NCBI GenBank assembly: GCA_017958015.1
Contig: JAGDDM010000145.1
Span: 1-16,708, forward strand
Source of the DNA: Abditibacteriota bacterium
GTDB taxonomy: Bacteria > Armatimonadota > UBA5829
Length of the DNA stretch: 16,708 bases
Direction of reading: 5' to 3'
A program made the translations under genes and the position numbers. This document shows, piece after piece, positions 7,533 to 15,298 of the stretch. The notes under the pieces are model-generated. The model was given only the letters and a program-made list of their open reading frames with translations, searched no databases and was not told where the DNA came from. Each line of letters starts with the position of its first letter. Position 1 is the stretch's first letter.

Positions 7533-7539
7533 GTATAAT
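7510..7539 (+). promoter_or_regulatory. Candidate promoter of tRNA-Glu
   Basis: TTGCAA (7510-7515), 18-nt spacer, TATAAT (7534-7539), placed 25 nt before the tRNA. The -10 is perfect and the -35 matches four of six positions. Confidence 0.6.
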
Positions 7540-7564
7540 ATAATTCGTTGCCATAAGGTAACAC

Positions 7565-7639
7565 GGTCTCATGGTGCATCGGTTAGCACACGGCCCTTTC
7601 AAGGCCGGGAGGGGGGTTCAACTCCCCCTGAGACCGCCA
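7565..7639 (+). tRNA. tRNA-Glu (anticodon UUC)
   Basis: A complete 75-nt cloverleaf. The acceptor stem GGTCTCA/TGAGACC has 7 bp, and the D stem GTGC/GCAC encloses an 8-nt loop with GG. The anticodon stem CGGCC/GGCCG carries loop CTTTCAA, so the anticodon is TTC (Glu, GAA/GAG). There is a 4-nt variable loop, and the T stem GGGGG/CCCCC carries loop TTCAACT. A discriminator G and an encoded CCA end follow. A run of eight T begins immediately after the CCA. Confidence 0.97.
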
Positions 7640-7701
7640 TTTTTTTTGCGGATAATTTACCCGGTTGCGGTTGCTCTTGTGGGCGCGGCACCCGAAAAAA
7701 C

Positions 7702-7741
7702 AGCCTCATCTTCCCTTTCGGGAGGATGAGGCTTTCTTTTT
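7702..7741. terminator. Bidirectional terminator between tRNA-Glu and the glycosidase operon
   Basis: A 14-bp stem with one G:U pair (7702-7715 with 7720-7733) closes a TTTC loop. On the plus strand it is followed by TTCTTTTT. On the minus strand the flank becomes TGTTTTTT, 18 nt past the stop of the glycosidase gene. It can therefore end the minus-strand operon and also stop plus-strand read-through. Confidence 0.88.
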
Positions 7742-7751
7742 AAGTTACGCT

Positions 7752-10253
7752 CTATTCGACTTTCTTGTAGGTAAACAGCACGCAGGATGTGGGATCCGGG
7801 AGGTTAATCTCGATACCGGTTTCCGAAAGTTCCTTGCCGCTGTGCTTTGAGCGGTTGCCGGTGTCTTCGTCGGTGACGATGTAGTCGGCGGCGGGGTCCA
7901 GGCCCCGGAGTTTGAAGTTGCCGGAGGTGAAGGGGCTGTTTTCCCGGCGGAACATTTCAACCATACCCTCTCCCCGCTCCGGGGAGTCGTACTGCCAGCC
8001 TATCCAGCAGTTGTCGTCGCAGGAATAGTCCGTAAGGGGGTAGTAGTCGCAAAGCATGTAGGGAGCGACCTTCTTCCACTGGCCGAAATACTTCCGCATG
8101 GCGTCGTAGTCCAGGTTTTTGTCCCTCATATCGTAGCAGGCGTTCTGCATGGGGCACATTGTGCTGCGGAAACCGTAGGCGTCCTGGGCCTTCGCGGCGG
8201 TGCCGTGGTAGGGCAGCCAGAAGGAGATGCCGTAGGTGTGGGACTGGTTGCCGATGGGGTCCAAAATGTGGTCGGAGCGCAGGAGCGGAACGGCCCGCTT
8301 CATGGCGTCGATTTCGTTCCGGCGTCCGCCGGCGGCGCAGGAGTCGATGAAAGCGTCGGGTCTGGCCGCGGAAATGGCGTCCCACATGTCCATATAGGCC
8401 TCGCAGTGGCGGATTTCGTTCATGCCGCTGCGGTTTTCCTCGTCCTCACGGCGCCAATCATAAACGGGGCCAAGGCGGAAGTCCTGGCGGTAGAGGTCGA
8501 TGTGGTTTTCGTTCAGAATGTCGATGATTCTGGTCTGAATCCATTTTTTTGCTTCCGGATTGCCCAGTTTCAAAAGGAGCCAGGGCCGAGGGCCGCCGGG
8601 TTTGAAGTTTCGGCAGGCGTCGCCGCCGTAAACCCATTCCGGATGCTCGTTGGCAATCTCCGTGTCGGGAGTGACACACTCGGTCTCGAACCAAAGAAGA
8701 GTCTTGACGCCCCGCTCGTGGGCGTGGTCGCTGATTTCCGTGAGGCCCTTGGGGAACCGCTTCTTGTCCACAATCCAACTGCCGGTGTTGAACCACTGGT
8801 CGAAGTAGGTGTACCAGCCCGCGTCCATCCACCAATAATCCAGGGGGAGTTTCTCCTCAAGGTAGCGGTCGATGAACATTATCTGCTTTTCGGTGTCGGT
8901 CTTCTGCATTTCCGCGTATTGGTGGGAGCTGCAGGCCTCCATGGTGGGCACAGGGTGCTTGCCGCCGGGCATGGGGGTGTTGTGGGCCATCATCCACCGG
9001 CGCCAAATATTCTGGGCCCGAATCCAGTCGCCGCCGCTCCAAAACTGGAGCACGACTCTGGGGGTGGTGATAGACTCGCCCGGGTGGAGAGTCGTGTTTA
9101 AAACCTCCTGACCGGCCGCCGCGGTGACGCAGTCGGTGCCGCTTCTGTTCCAGCGGCTGGTCCACTGTCCCTGCCAACCGAGGGCTGCGATGACGCCGGA
9201 ATTTCCGAAGTCTATATTGAAATAAGGGGCGTAACCCTCCGTGGGTCTGCCGTTGGTGGCGGTGATATCGGTGGTTTGCCTCTTGGCCGGGTCGTCGGCG
9301 AAGGGTTCGTAGTCGTCTCTGCCGCTGGTGCTGCCCGCCGGGTGGTGCAGGACGACGCCGTTGCCGCCTGTTCCCGCGGCGGTGAGATTAAGGGGCATAA
9401 TGTCGGCCAGCATGGGGCTGTCGGTTTTGCCGCGGTTGGTGAAGGTCATGCGCCACTCAACCGTGGGGAAATCCTTATATTCGATGAAATCCGCCCGGGC
9501 TTCCATGTCGGTGGCCGGGTCCGTGTAGGTCACCGTGTGTTTCACGGCGCCGTCGCCCTGCTTTTTCGAGGTTCGTTTTGCCTTCCAATCGCCCAAAAAG
9601 TCGGCGGAATCCTTGCCGTCGTACTTAAAGGAGAAGAAATTGCCGCTCTCCGTGACGGAGGCCCGCTCGGGAAGGTCGCTCACATCGAGAATCGTGCCGT
9701 CCTCGAGGGTGACCTTCGGGTCCGCCCAGTCAAGCCAGTCATTGCCGATGCCGTCTCCGGCGTCGTCGCCCACAAGGAGAAATTCCGTGGCGCCGCCGAG
9801 GTCCACGCTCACTTCCGTGAAGGTTTTGGTGGACTTCCGCAAAATGCCGCCGTCCCAAACAATCTTGTTCCCTACCATTATATAAGGACGCACACTGCCG
9901 TCGTCGGTGCCGGTGACTCTGTCGTCGAGACCCACCACGGCGGTGAACTTCGCGGCTTTCTTTCCGGTTTTGACTTTTATTTTACTGAAAACATGACAGC
10001 CGAGACCCTTGGCGAATTCCTTGTTGCCCAGCTTCAGAAGCCCTTGTCCGGGTCCCCTGTTGTCGAGGAAAACCGCCATACCCTCGTAGTTATCCAGAAT
10101 TGTTTTGCTCGCCTCGGCGTCGGTGGGGTTCTTACCGTTTACGTACTTGTCCACCCAGGCTTTTTGCAGGGCGAACTCCCCGTCGTTGGGGGCGGTGGCG
10201 AAGGCGGCGCAGGAAAGTGCCGCGATAGCGATCAGCAATAAGAATGTTTTCAT
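7752..10253 (-). CDS. Secreted NPCBM-domain alpha-galactosidase-like glycosidase (copy 2)
   Basis: 833 residues starting at ATG 10253. A signal peptide (MKTFLLLIAIAALSCAAFA) is followed by an NPCBM-type carbohydrate-binding module at about 50-185 (LGCHVFSKIKVK, VVGLDDR, VSVDLGGATEFLLV, DWLDWADPKVTL). A beta-sandwich region precedes a GH36/melibiase-like barrel with WWMDAGWY (D477), DLYRQDFR (probable nucleophile D591), DSCAAGGRRNEIDAM and LLRSDH, and a C-terminal beta domain. The acid/base position usually holds Asp (GGRRxD) but is Glu647 here. It probably cleaves terminal alpha-galactosides or related glycans outside the cytoplasm; the substrate is unproven. It lies 8 nt after copy 1, with its Shine-Dalgarno GAGG overlapping that stop. 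A longer in-frame start at 10586 lies inside copy 1 and lacks the signal peptide at the terminus, so it is rejected. The gene is last in the operon. Confidence 0.88.
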   Translation of the reverse strand: MKTFLLLIAIAALSCAAFATAPNDGEFALQKAWVDKYVNGKNPTDAEASKTILDNYEGMAVFLDNRGPGQGLLKLGNKEFAKGLGCHVFSKIKVKTGKKAAKFTAVVGLDDRVTGTDDGSVRPYIMVGNKIVWDGGILRKSTKTFTEVSVDLGGATEFLLVGDDAGDGIGNDWLDWADPKVTLEDGTILDVSDLPERASVTESGNFFSFKYDGKDSADFLGDWKAKRTSKKQGDGAVKHTVTYTDPATDMEARADFIEYKDFPTVEWRMTFTNRGKTDSPMLADIMPLNLTAAGTGGNGVVLHHPAGSTSGRDDYEPFADDPAKRQTTDITATNGRPTEGYAPYFNIDFGNSGVIAALGWQGQWTSRWNRSGTDCVTAAAGQEVLNTTLHPGESITTPRVVLQFWSGGDWIRAQNIWRRWMMAHNTPMPGGKHPVPTMEACSSHQYAEMQKTDTEKQIMFIDRYLEEKLPLDYWWMDAGWYTYFDQWFNTGSWIVDKKRFPKGLTEISDHAHERGVKTLLWFETECVTPDTEIANEHPEWVYGGDACRNFKPGGPRPWLLLKLGNPEAKKWIQTRIIDILNENHIDLYRQDFRLGPVYDWRREDEENRSGMNEIRHCEAYMDMWDAISAARPDAFIDSCAAGGRRNEIDAMKRAVPLLRSDHILDPIGNQSHTYGISFWLPYHGTAAKAQDAYGFRSTMCPMQNACYDMRDKNLDYDAMRKYFGQWKKVAPYMLCDYYPLTDYSCDDNCWIGWQYDSPERGEGMVEMFRRENSPFTSGNFKLRGLDPAADYIVTDEDTGNRSKHSGKELSETGIEINLPDPTSCVLFTYKKVE
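9010..9071. repeat. 62-bp exact repeat, copy in glycosidase 2
   Basis: It is identical base for base to 11517-11578 in the paralogous gene. It encodes the shared segment around TTPRVVLQFWSGGDWIRAQN. Identity at third codon positions is above that of the flanking sequence, which suggests recent exchange or strong constraint. Confidence 0.85.
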
Positions 10254-10261
10254 TTTGTACC

Positions 10262-12760
10262 TCACAATTTCAGATATGTAAACAAGACGCAGGTGTTGGG
10301 GGTGGGGAGATTTATCTCGATTCCCTTTTCCAGGAGCTCTTTGCCGTGGGCCACCCGCTGTTTTCCGGTGTCCTCGTCGGTGATGATATATCTGGCGTCG
10401 GGATCGAGGCCCCGAAGCTTGAAAGTGCCGGCTTTGAAGGGGCTGTCGCATCGGCGGAACATTTCCACCATGCCGCCGCCCTTCTCCGGGGAGTCGAACT
10501 GCCAGCCTATCCAGCAATCGGTGTCCATGGAGTATTCCGTCAGGGGATAGTAATCGCAGAGCATGTAGGGAGCGGCCTTTTTCCACTGCCCCACGTATTT
10601 CCGTATGGCGTCGTAGTTAAGGTCTCTGTTCCGCATATCGTAGAGGGCGTTCATCATGGGGCACATGACGCTGCGGAATCCGTAGGCGTCCTCGGCGGCC
10701 ACGCCGGTGCCGAAATAGGGGAGCCAGAAGGCGATTCCGTATGTTTGGGACTGACAACCCACCGGTTCGTGGGCGTAATCCGACCTCCACAGAGGAATGC
10801 CAAGCTTCATGGCGTCTATTTCGTTCCGTCTGCCGCCGGCGGCGCAGGAGTCGATAAAGTCATTGGGGCGAGCCTTAGAAATCGCGTTCCACATGTCTCT
10901 GTAGTTTTCGCAGTGGCGTATTTCGTGCATACCCTCTCTGTTCGGGATGTCCGCTTCCCGCCAGTAGCCGACCGGGTCCATTCTGAAGTCCTGGCGGTAG
11001 AGATCTATCTTGTTTTCGTTCAAAATCTTGAGAATTCGGGTCTGAACCCATTCTTTCGCCTTGGGATTGCCCAAATCAAGAAGGAGCCAGGGCCGAGGGT
11101 CGCCGGGTTTGAAGTTTCGGCAAACATCGCCCCTAAACACCCACTCCGGGTGCTCGTTGGCAATCTCCGTGTCCGGGGTGACACACTCCGTCTCGAACCA
11201 AAGGAGGGTTTTCACGCCCTTTTTGTGAGCGTAGTCGCTTATCTCGCCCAGTCCGTTGGGGAACCGCTTTGTGTCCACCACCCAGGTGCCGGTGTTGAAC
11301 CACTGGTCGAAGTAGGTGTACCAACCCGCATCCATCCACCAATAATCGATGGGAATCTTCTCCTCAAGGTAGCGGTCGATGAACATCTTCTGTTTTTCCG
11401 TGTCCGTAAGCTGCATTTCCGCGTAGCAGGCGGAGGAACAGCCCTCGAGAGTGGGCTTGGGGCTCTTGCCGCCGGGTTTGGGGCTGTTGTGAGCGACCAT
11501 CCACCGGCGCCAGATGTTCTGGGCCCGAATCCAGTCGCCGCCGCTCCAAAACTGGAGCACGACTCTGGGGGTGGTGATTGTTTCGCCGGGTTTCAGCGAG
11601 ATATTCATCTTTTCCTGGCCGGCGCTTATCTCGAGAGTGTTTTGGTTGCTGCGCAGGAAGGACGCCGTCCACTGACCCTGCCAGCCGAGAGCCAGGATTA
11701 TACCGGATTTGTTCCCCATATCTATATTAAAGTAGGGGGCGTGGGTTTCCGTGGGTCTGCCGTTGGTGTTGGCGATGTCGACTTTCGCGCCGGGAGCGAG
11801 GGGTGTGGTGAGAGGTTTGTAATCCGCCGGGCCGCTGGCGCTGCCGCCCATGTGGCGCATAACGTAAGGGTCCGTGGCGCTGCCGCCGTTTATGACGCGG
11901 CTCAGGGGACGTATGTTTGTGATGAGGGGAGTGTTTGATGTGCCGTTGTTGGTGAACTTCATCCGCCATTCAACGGTGGGGAAATCCTTGTATTCGACGA
12001 ACTCCGCCTCCGCGGTGAGCTTGGTGGCGGGGTCGATGTATTTGACGAAGTGCTGAACGGAACCGTCTTTCAGAGTCTTGGAGAAACGTTTCGCGATCCA
12101 TTTGTCGAGGAAAGTGTCGGAACTCTTGCCGTCGTAGTCGAAGGAGAAGAAGTATTTGCCGCTGTCCCATGACCCGATGAAGTCCATGTCGCCCAGCCAG
12201 ACAACACTTCCGTCCTCGCAGGTGACCCGGGCGTCCGCCCAATCCGCCCAGTCGAAAGAAATGTTGTCCCCGCCGTCACCGGCGAGAATGGCGAACTCCG
12301 TGGCCCCGCCCAAATCCACATTCACATCAACAAAGGTTTTTGTGTCGTGGCGGAGAAGGCCGCTGTTGTAGAGCTCCTTGTCGTTCGCTTCCACGGAAAG
12401 GACAATGCTTGAAAGGTCGTGGTTTCTGTCATCGATACCGGCAACGGACTCGAAGCGTTTGCACTTTTTGCCCACCTTCACGATGACTTTGCTGTCGGCG
12501 TGGCAGTTGAGACCTCGGTTGTAGTCCTTTCCGCCCACTTTGAGAGGGCCTCTGCCGCCGGGCATCTCGTTTCTGATAACCGGGTCGTTGTTTCGCACAA
12601 CCACAAGGCCCGTGGGCTCGGCGGCGGTTGTTCCCCTGACGTATCTGTCGCACCAGCGGGCCGCCGCCGCGGTTTCCGCTTCGCTTACCGTTGTCGCCCA
12701 ACAACTTGAGGCGCACAGAACGGCGCAAAGAGCGAGTGACGATTTAACAAAAAGGTTCAA
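10262..12760 (-). CDS. Secreted NPCBM-domain alpha-galactosidase-like glycosidase (copy 1)
   Basis: 832 residues from a TTG start, paralogous to the next gene along its whole length (about 60% identity by eye, not computed). A signal peptide (MNLFVKSSLALCAVLCASSC, cleavage probably after CWA) is followed by an NPCBM module (LNCHADSKVIVKVG, VAGIDDR, VDVNVDLGGATEFAIL, DWADWADARVTC). The GH36-like barrel has WWMDAGWY, DLYRQDFR (D591), DSCAAGGRRNEIDAM (E647) and LWRSDYAHEP. The key residues fall at the same numbers as in copy 2. Despite the cysteines, the signal end does not fit a lipobox well, so a free secreted or periplasmic protein is more likely than a lipoprotein. The TTG start is preceded by AGGCAGGAAAGA. 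The 33-nt gap to pyrF contains a parS-like palindrome. I saw no promoter of its own, so it is probably transcribed with the genes upstream. Confidence 0.88.
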   Translation of the reverse strand: MNLFVKSSLALCAVLCASSCWATTVSEAETAAAARWCDRYVRGTTAAEPTGLVVVRNNDPVIRNEMPGGRGPLKVGGKDYNRGLNCHADSKVIVKVGKKCKRFESVAGIDDRNHDLSSIVLSVEANDKELYNSGLLRHDTKTFVDVNVDLGGATEFAILAGDGGDNISFDWADWADARVTCEDGSVVWLGDMDFIGSWDSGKYFFSFDYDGKSSDTFLDKWIAKRFSKTLKDGSVQHFVKYIDPATKLTAEAEFVEYKDFPTVEWRMKFTNNGTSNTPLITNIRPLSRVINGGSATDPYVMRHMGGSASGPADYKPLTTPLAPGAKVDIANTNGRPTETHAPYFNIDMGNKSGIILALGWQGQWTASFLRSNQNTLEISAGQEKMNISLKPGETITTPRVVLQFWSGGDWIRAQNIWRRWMVAHNSPKPGGKSPKPTLEGCSSACYAEMQLTDTEKQKMFIDRYLEEKIPIDYWWMDAGWYTYFDQWFNTGTWVVDTKRFPNGLGEISDYAHKKGVKTLLWFETECVTPDTEIANEHPEWVFRGDVCRNFKPGDPRPWLLLDLGNPKAKEWVQTRILKILNENKIDLYRQDFRMDPVGYWREADIPNREGMHEIRHCENYRDMWNAISKARPNDFIDSCAAGGRRNEIDAMKLGIPLWRSDYAHEPVGCQSQTYGIAFWLPYFGTGVAAEDAYGFRSVMCPMMNALYDMRNRDLNYDAIRKYVGQWKKAAPYMLCDYYPLTEYSMDTDCWIGWQFDSPEKGGGMVEMFRRCDSPFKAGTFKLRGLDPDARYIITDEDTGKQRVAHGKELLEKGIEINLPTPNTCVLFTYLKL
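11517..11578. repeat. 62-bp exact repeat, copy in glycosidase 1
   Basis: Direct-repeat partner of 9010-9071, with the same orientation and position within its gene. The two copies lie about 2.5 kb apart. Confidence 0.85.
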
Positions 12761-12775
12761 TCTTTCCTGCCTTTC

Positions 12776-12791
12776 CGTTTCACGTGAAACA
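12776..12791. promoter_or_regulatory. parS-like ParB-binding site
   Basis: CGTTTCACGTGAAACA matches the widely conserved bacterial parS consensus TGTTTCACGTGAAACA at 15 of 16 positions; only the first base differs. The inner 14 bases form a perfect palindrome. It lies between the stop of pyrF and the TTG start of the first glycosidase, not inside a coding region. parS sites are loaded by ParB-CTP clamps and normally cluster near the replication origin. No parA, parB or dnaA is in this window. It could instead be an operator for a regulator recognising a CACGTG core. Confidence 0.75.
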
Positions 12792-12793
12792 AT

Positions 12794-13504
12794 TTATAAT
12801 TCGGCGGCAATGTTTCGCGCCGCTTGGGCGGGATCCTCCGCTTTCGTGATGGGGCGTCCTATCACCAGATAGTCGGATCCCTTTGCCACCGCTTCCGCCG
12901 GGGTCATGATTCGCTTCTGGTCGCCCACGTCCGCGCCTTTGGGTCTGACGCCGGGTGTGACGATGAGGAAATCGGGACCGCAGGCTTCGCGGATAAGCTC
13001 AATCTCAAGGGGGGAGGAAACGACGCCGTCAAGCCCCGCTTCCTTGGCGAGTTTTGCCAGATGAACAACCTGCTCCGCGGGTTCGCCGGGAACGCGTATG
13101 TCATTATTGAGTGTTTCTTTGTCGATGCTTGTCAAAACCGTGACACCTATGACGAGAGGCCTGGGCTTGCCCAGCTGTTCCGAGGCTGCTTTCGCCGCGT
13201 CGGCGGCGGCTTTCATCATGGCGTAGCCGCCGCTGCAGTGCACGTTAAACATCCAAATACCCATGGCGCAGGCCGCTTCCGAGGCGCCCTTCACGGTGTT
13301 GGGGATGTCGTGGTATTTGCAGTCGTAGAATATGTTTTTCGCTCCCGCGGCTTTCAACTCATCGAATATGCCGAGACCGGCGGAGTTAATGAGTTGCAGG
13401 CCCACCTTGAATGCGCCCACATCGTCTTTCAGTTTGGCCGCCAGTTTAACCGCCTTTTCCGCGGAATCAACATCCAGCGCTACGATTATTTTGTCTTTGT
13501 TCAT
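12794..13504 (-). CDS. pyrF: Orotidine 5'-phosphate decarboxylase
   Basis: A 236-residue enzyme of usual bacterial length that converts OMP to UMP, the last step of de novo pyrimidine synthesis, in the cytoplasm. The barrel starts with IIVALDVDS. The catalytic signature DCKYHDIPNTV supplies D61, K63 and D66, where most relatives have DLKxHDIPNTV. GVTVLTS, TPGVRPKG and DYLVIGRPIT form the phosphate-binding end. The start is ATG at 13504, 3 nt after the pepF stop, so it is probably cotranscribed with pepF. It stands apart from other pyr genes in this window, and its place between a peptidase and secreted glycosidases is not functionally obvious. Confidence 0.96.
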   Translation of the reverse strand: MNKDKIIVALDVDSAEKAVKLAAKLKDDVGAFKVGLQLINSAGLGIFDELKAAGAKNIFYDCKYHDIPNTVKGASEAACAMGIWMFNVHCSGGYAMMKAAADAAKAASEQLGKPRPLVIGVTVLTSIDKETLNNDIRVPGEPAEQVVHLAKLAKEAGLDGVVSSPLEIELIREACGPDFLIVTPGVRPKGADVGDQKRIMTPAEAVAKGSDYLVIGRPITKAEDPAQAARNIAAEL

Positions 13505-13507
13505 AAT

Positions 13508-15298
13508 TTACTTGCTTTCGTTATAAAGCTTCACAAATTCATCCACCATGGCGCCGATTTCCGCCACGCCGCCCTGCCAGAAGGCCGGGTCCGTGATGTC
13601 GATGTCAACCGCCGCCATAAGTTCCGCCGGTGAGCAGCTGCCGCCGGTGGACAGGAGTTTCTCGAACTTCTCCACGAAGGGTTTGCCCTGCTTTTTGTAC
13701 ATGGCGTAGAGGGAGAGGACCAGCAGCTCGCCCAGGGAGTAGGCGTAGACGTAGAAGTAGGAGCCGATGAAGTGGCCCACGTACTCCCACCAATATTTGT
13801 GACCCTCGTTCAGGGTGAGGCTGTCGCCGAACATTTCGCCTATGGCGTTCTGCCAAATGTCGGAAATCTCATCTGTGGTGAGCTCGCCCCGCTCTCTTCT
13901 TGCGGCGTGGAACTCGGACTCGAACTTGTACATGGCCGCCTGTCTGAACACGGTGGCGAAGATGTCCTCGATCTTGCCGGCGTAGAGGGCCAGCTTCTCG
14001 TCGGTACCGGACTTGCGCACAAGGCTGTGGAACACAAGCATTTCGCCGAAGGTGCTGGCCAGTTCCGCCACGGGAAGGGCGGTGTGGATGTTAAACTGTG
14101 TCTGATTCTCGCAGGAGAGGGCGCCGTGGACCGCGTGACCCAGCTCGTGGGCCATTGTCATGACGTCGTCTTTGCGGCCGAGGAAGTTCATGAGAACGTA
14201 GGGGGGAATGCCCGGGGAGACGGACATGCAGAAAGCGCCGCCCTGCTTGCCGGGTCGGGTGTCCGCGTCGATGCGCTTTTTGTCGAAGAAAATCTCCGTG
14301 GTTTTCCGCATCAGCGGCGAGAACTCCCCGAAGGCGGTGAGCACCGTCTCCTTCGCTTCCTCAAAGGTAACCTTTTCCGTGCTCTCATAGAGGGGAGCGT
14401 AGCGGTCGTATTCGTAAAGTTTGTCGACGCCCAATATCTCCCGCTTAATATTATAGTAGCGGCTGACGATGTCGTAGTTGTCGTAGCAGGTTTTCATCAC
14501 CGTTTCCACGGTCTCTTTGCTGAGCTCGTTGCTCATATTCCGGGCCTGCTGGGGATAGGTGTAGCGGCGGAGTCTGTCGTTATCCTCTTTGTCCCAGGCG
14601 AGGGTGTTGAATATGTAGGTGATGATTCGGGCGTTCTTTTTGAGACCCTCCGACAGGGCTCGGGCGGACTCGATACGCAGTTTCCGGTCGCCGTTTCGTT
14701 GGTACGCCAACACTTCCGGCTCCGTAAGTTCCTTTTTCTCGCCGTCGATTTCCATGTCGAAGCGCAGTGAGGCGATTGTCTCGTCGAAAAGCCGCTCGAA
14801 GGCTCTGTCGCCGGTGTTGGACTTAATCTCCAGAATAGTCTCCTCCGCCTCGCTGAGACGGTGGTCTCTGTACTGCCGGGAAGCCTTGATGAAGTGGACG
14901 TAGTCGGCAAGGGCAGGGTCTTTTATGAGCTTGTCCATAATCTCCGGCTTCGCGGTCATGAGCTCAAGGTCGAAGAAGATGAACTTCACGGAGATTCCGC
15001 TCTGGCGCTGCTGAACTTTCTGCATGAGGGCGCCGTGCTCCGGCTTCGAGGTGTCCGCGGCGAACACGAGATAGGCGTAGCAGGCGGATTTGGACATGAG
15101 GGAGACGATTTCCTCGTAGCGCCGCAGAGCGCCCGCCAAAAACTCCGCCGTCAGGTCGGGAGAATCTATCTTTCCCCGATAGTCGGCCTCAAATTCCTCC
15201 GCCATTTTCTCGGCTTCGGCGAGGTCCGCCTCGATTGCCGGATCGTTCGGGGAGTTGTATAGGTCGCGAAGATCCCATTTGTTTTCCGTTTGACTCAT
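13508..15298 (-). CDS. pepF: Oligoendopeptidase F (M3B zinc metallopeptidase)
   Basis: A 596-residue cytoplasmic zinc peptidase of typical PepF length that cleaves oligopeptides. The N-terminal helical oligopeptidase F domain (residues 1 to about 190) lines the substrate tunnel. The catalytic domain carries H384-E385-L-G-H388 (zinc ligands and catalytic Glu), and E412 within PVAELASTF as the likely third ligand. No signal peptide is present. The ATG overlaps the stop of the STAS gene by one base (TAATG), so the two are almost certainly translated from one message. PepF is usually linked to peptide recycling or degradation of signal peptides and short peptides; the natural substrate here is unknown. 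Confidence 0.95.
   Translation of the reverse strand: MSQTENKWDLRDLYNSPNDPAIEADLAEAEKMAEEFEADYRGKIDSPDLTAEFLAGALRRYEEIVSLMSKSACYAYLVFAADTSKPEHGALMQKVQQRQSGISVKFIFFDLELMTAKPEIMDKLIKDPALADYVHFIKASRQYRDHRLSEAEETILEIKSNTGDRAFERLFDETIASLRFDMEIDGEKKELTEPEVLAYQRNGDRKLRIESARALSEGLKKNARIITYIFNTLAWDKEDNDRLRRYTYPQQARNMSNELSKETVETVMKTCYDNYDIVSRYYNIKREILGVDKLYEYDRYAPLYESTEKVTFEEAKETVLTAFGEFSPLMRKTTEIFFDKKRIDADTRPGKQGGAFCMSVSPGIPPYVLMNFLGRKDDVMTMAHELGHAVHGALSCENQTQFNIHTALPVAELASTFGEMLVFHSLVRKSGTDEKLALYAGKIEDIFATVFRQAAMYKFESEFHAARRERGELTTDEISDIWQNAIGEMFGDSLTLNEGHKYWWEYVGHFIGSYFYVYAYSLGELLVLSLYAMYKKQGKPFVEKFEKLLSTGGSCSPAELMAAVDIDITDPAFWQGGVAEIGAMVDEFVKLYNESK

Noticed and set aside
7565..7648. tRNA-Glu as an integration site for a mobile element
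   Set aside because: No integrase, no direct repeat of the tRNA 3' end and no phage or plasmid gene is seen in the window.
10254..10586. 111-codon N-terminal extension of the second glycosidase
   Set aside because: It overlaps the first glycosidase in another frame, is Arg/His-rich nonsense, and would bury the signal peptide. The ATG at 10253 has an RBS and a proper signal peptide.
10262..12760. Lipoprotein signal in the first glycosidase because of Cys in LCASSC
   Set aside because: The residues before Cys do not fit a normal lipobox (Leu at -3 is absent), while a type I cleavage after CWA fits.
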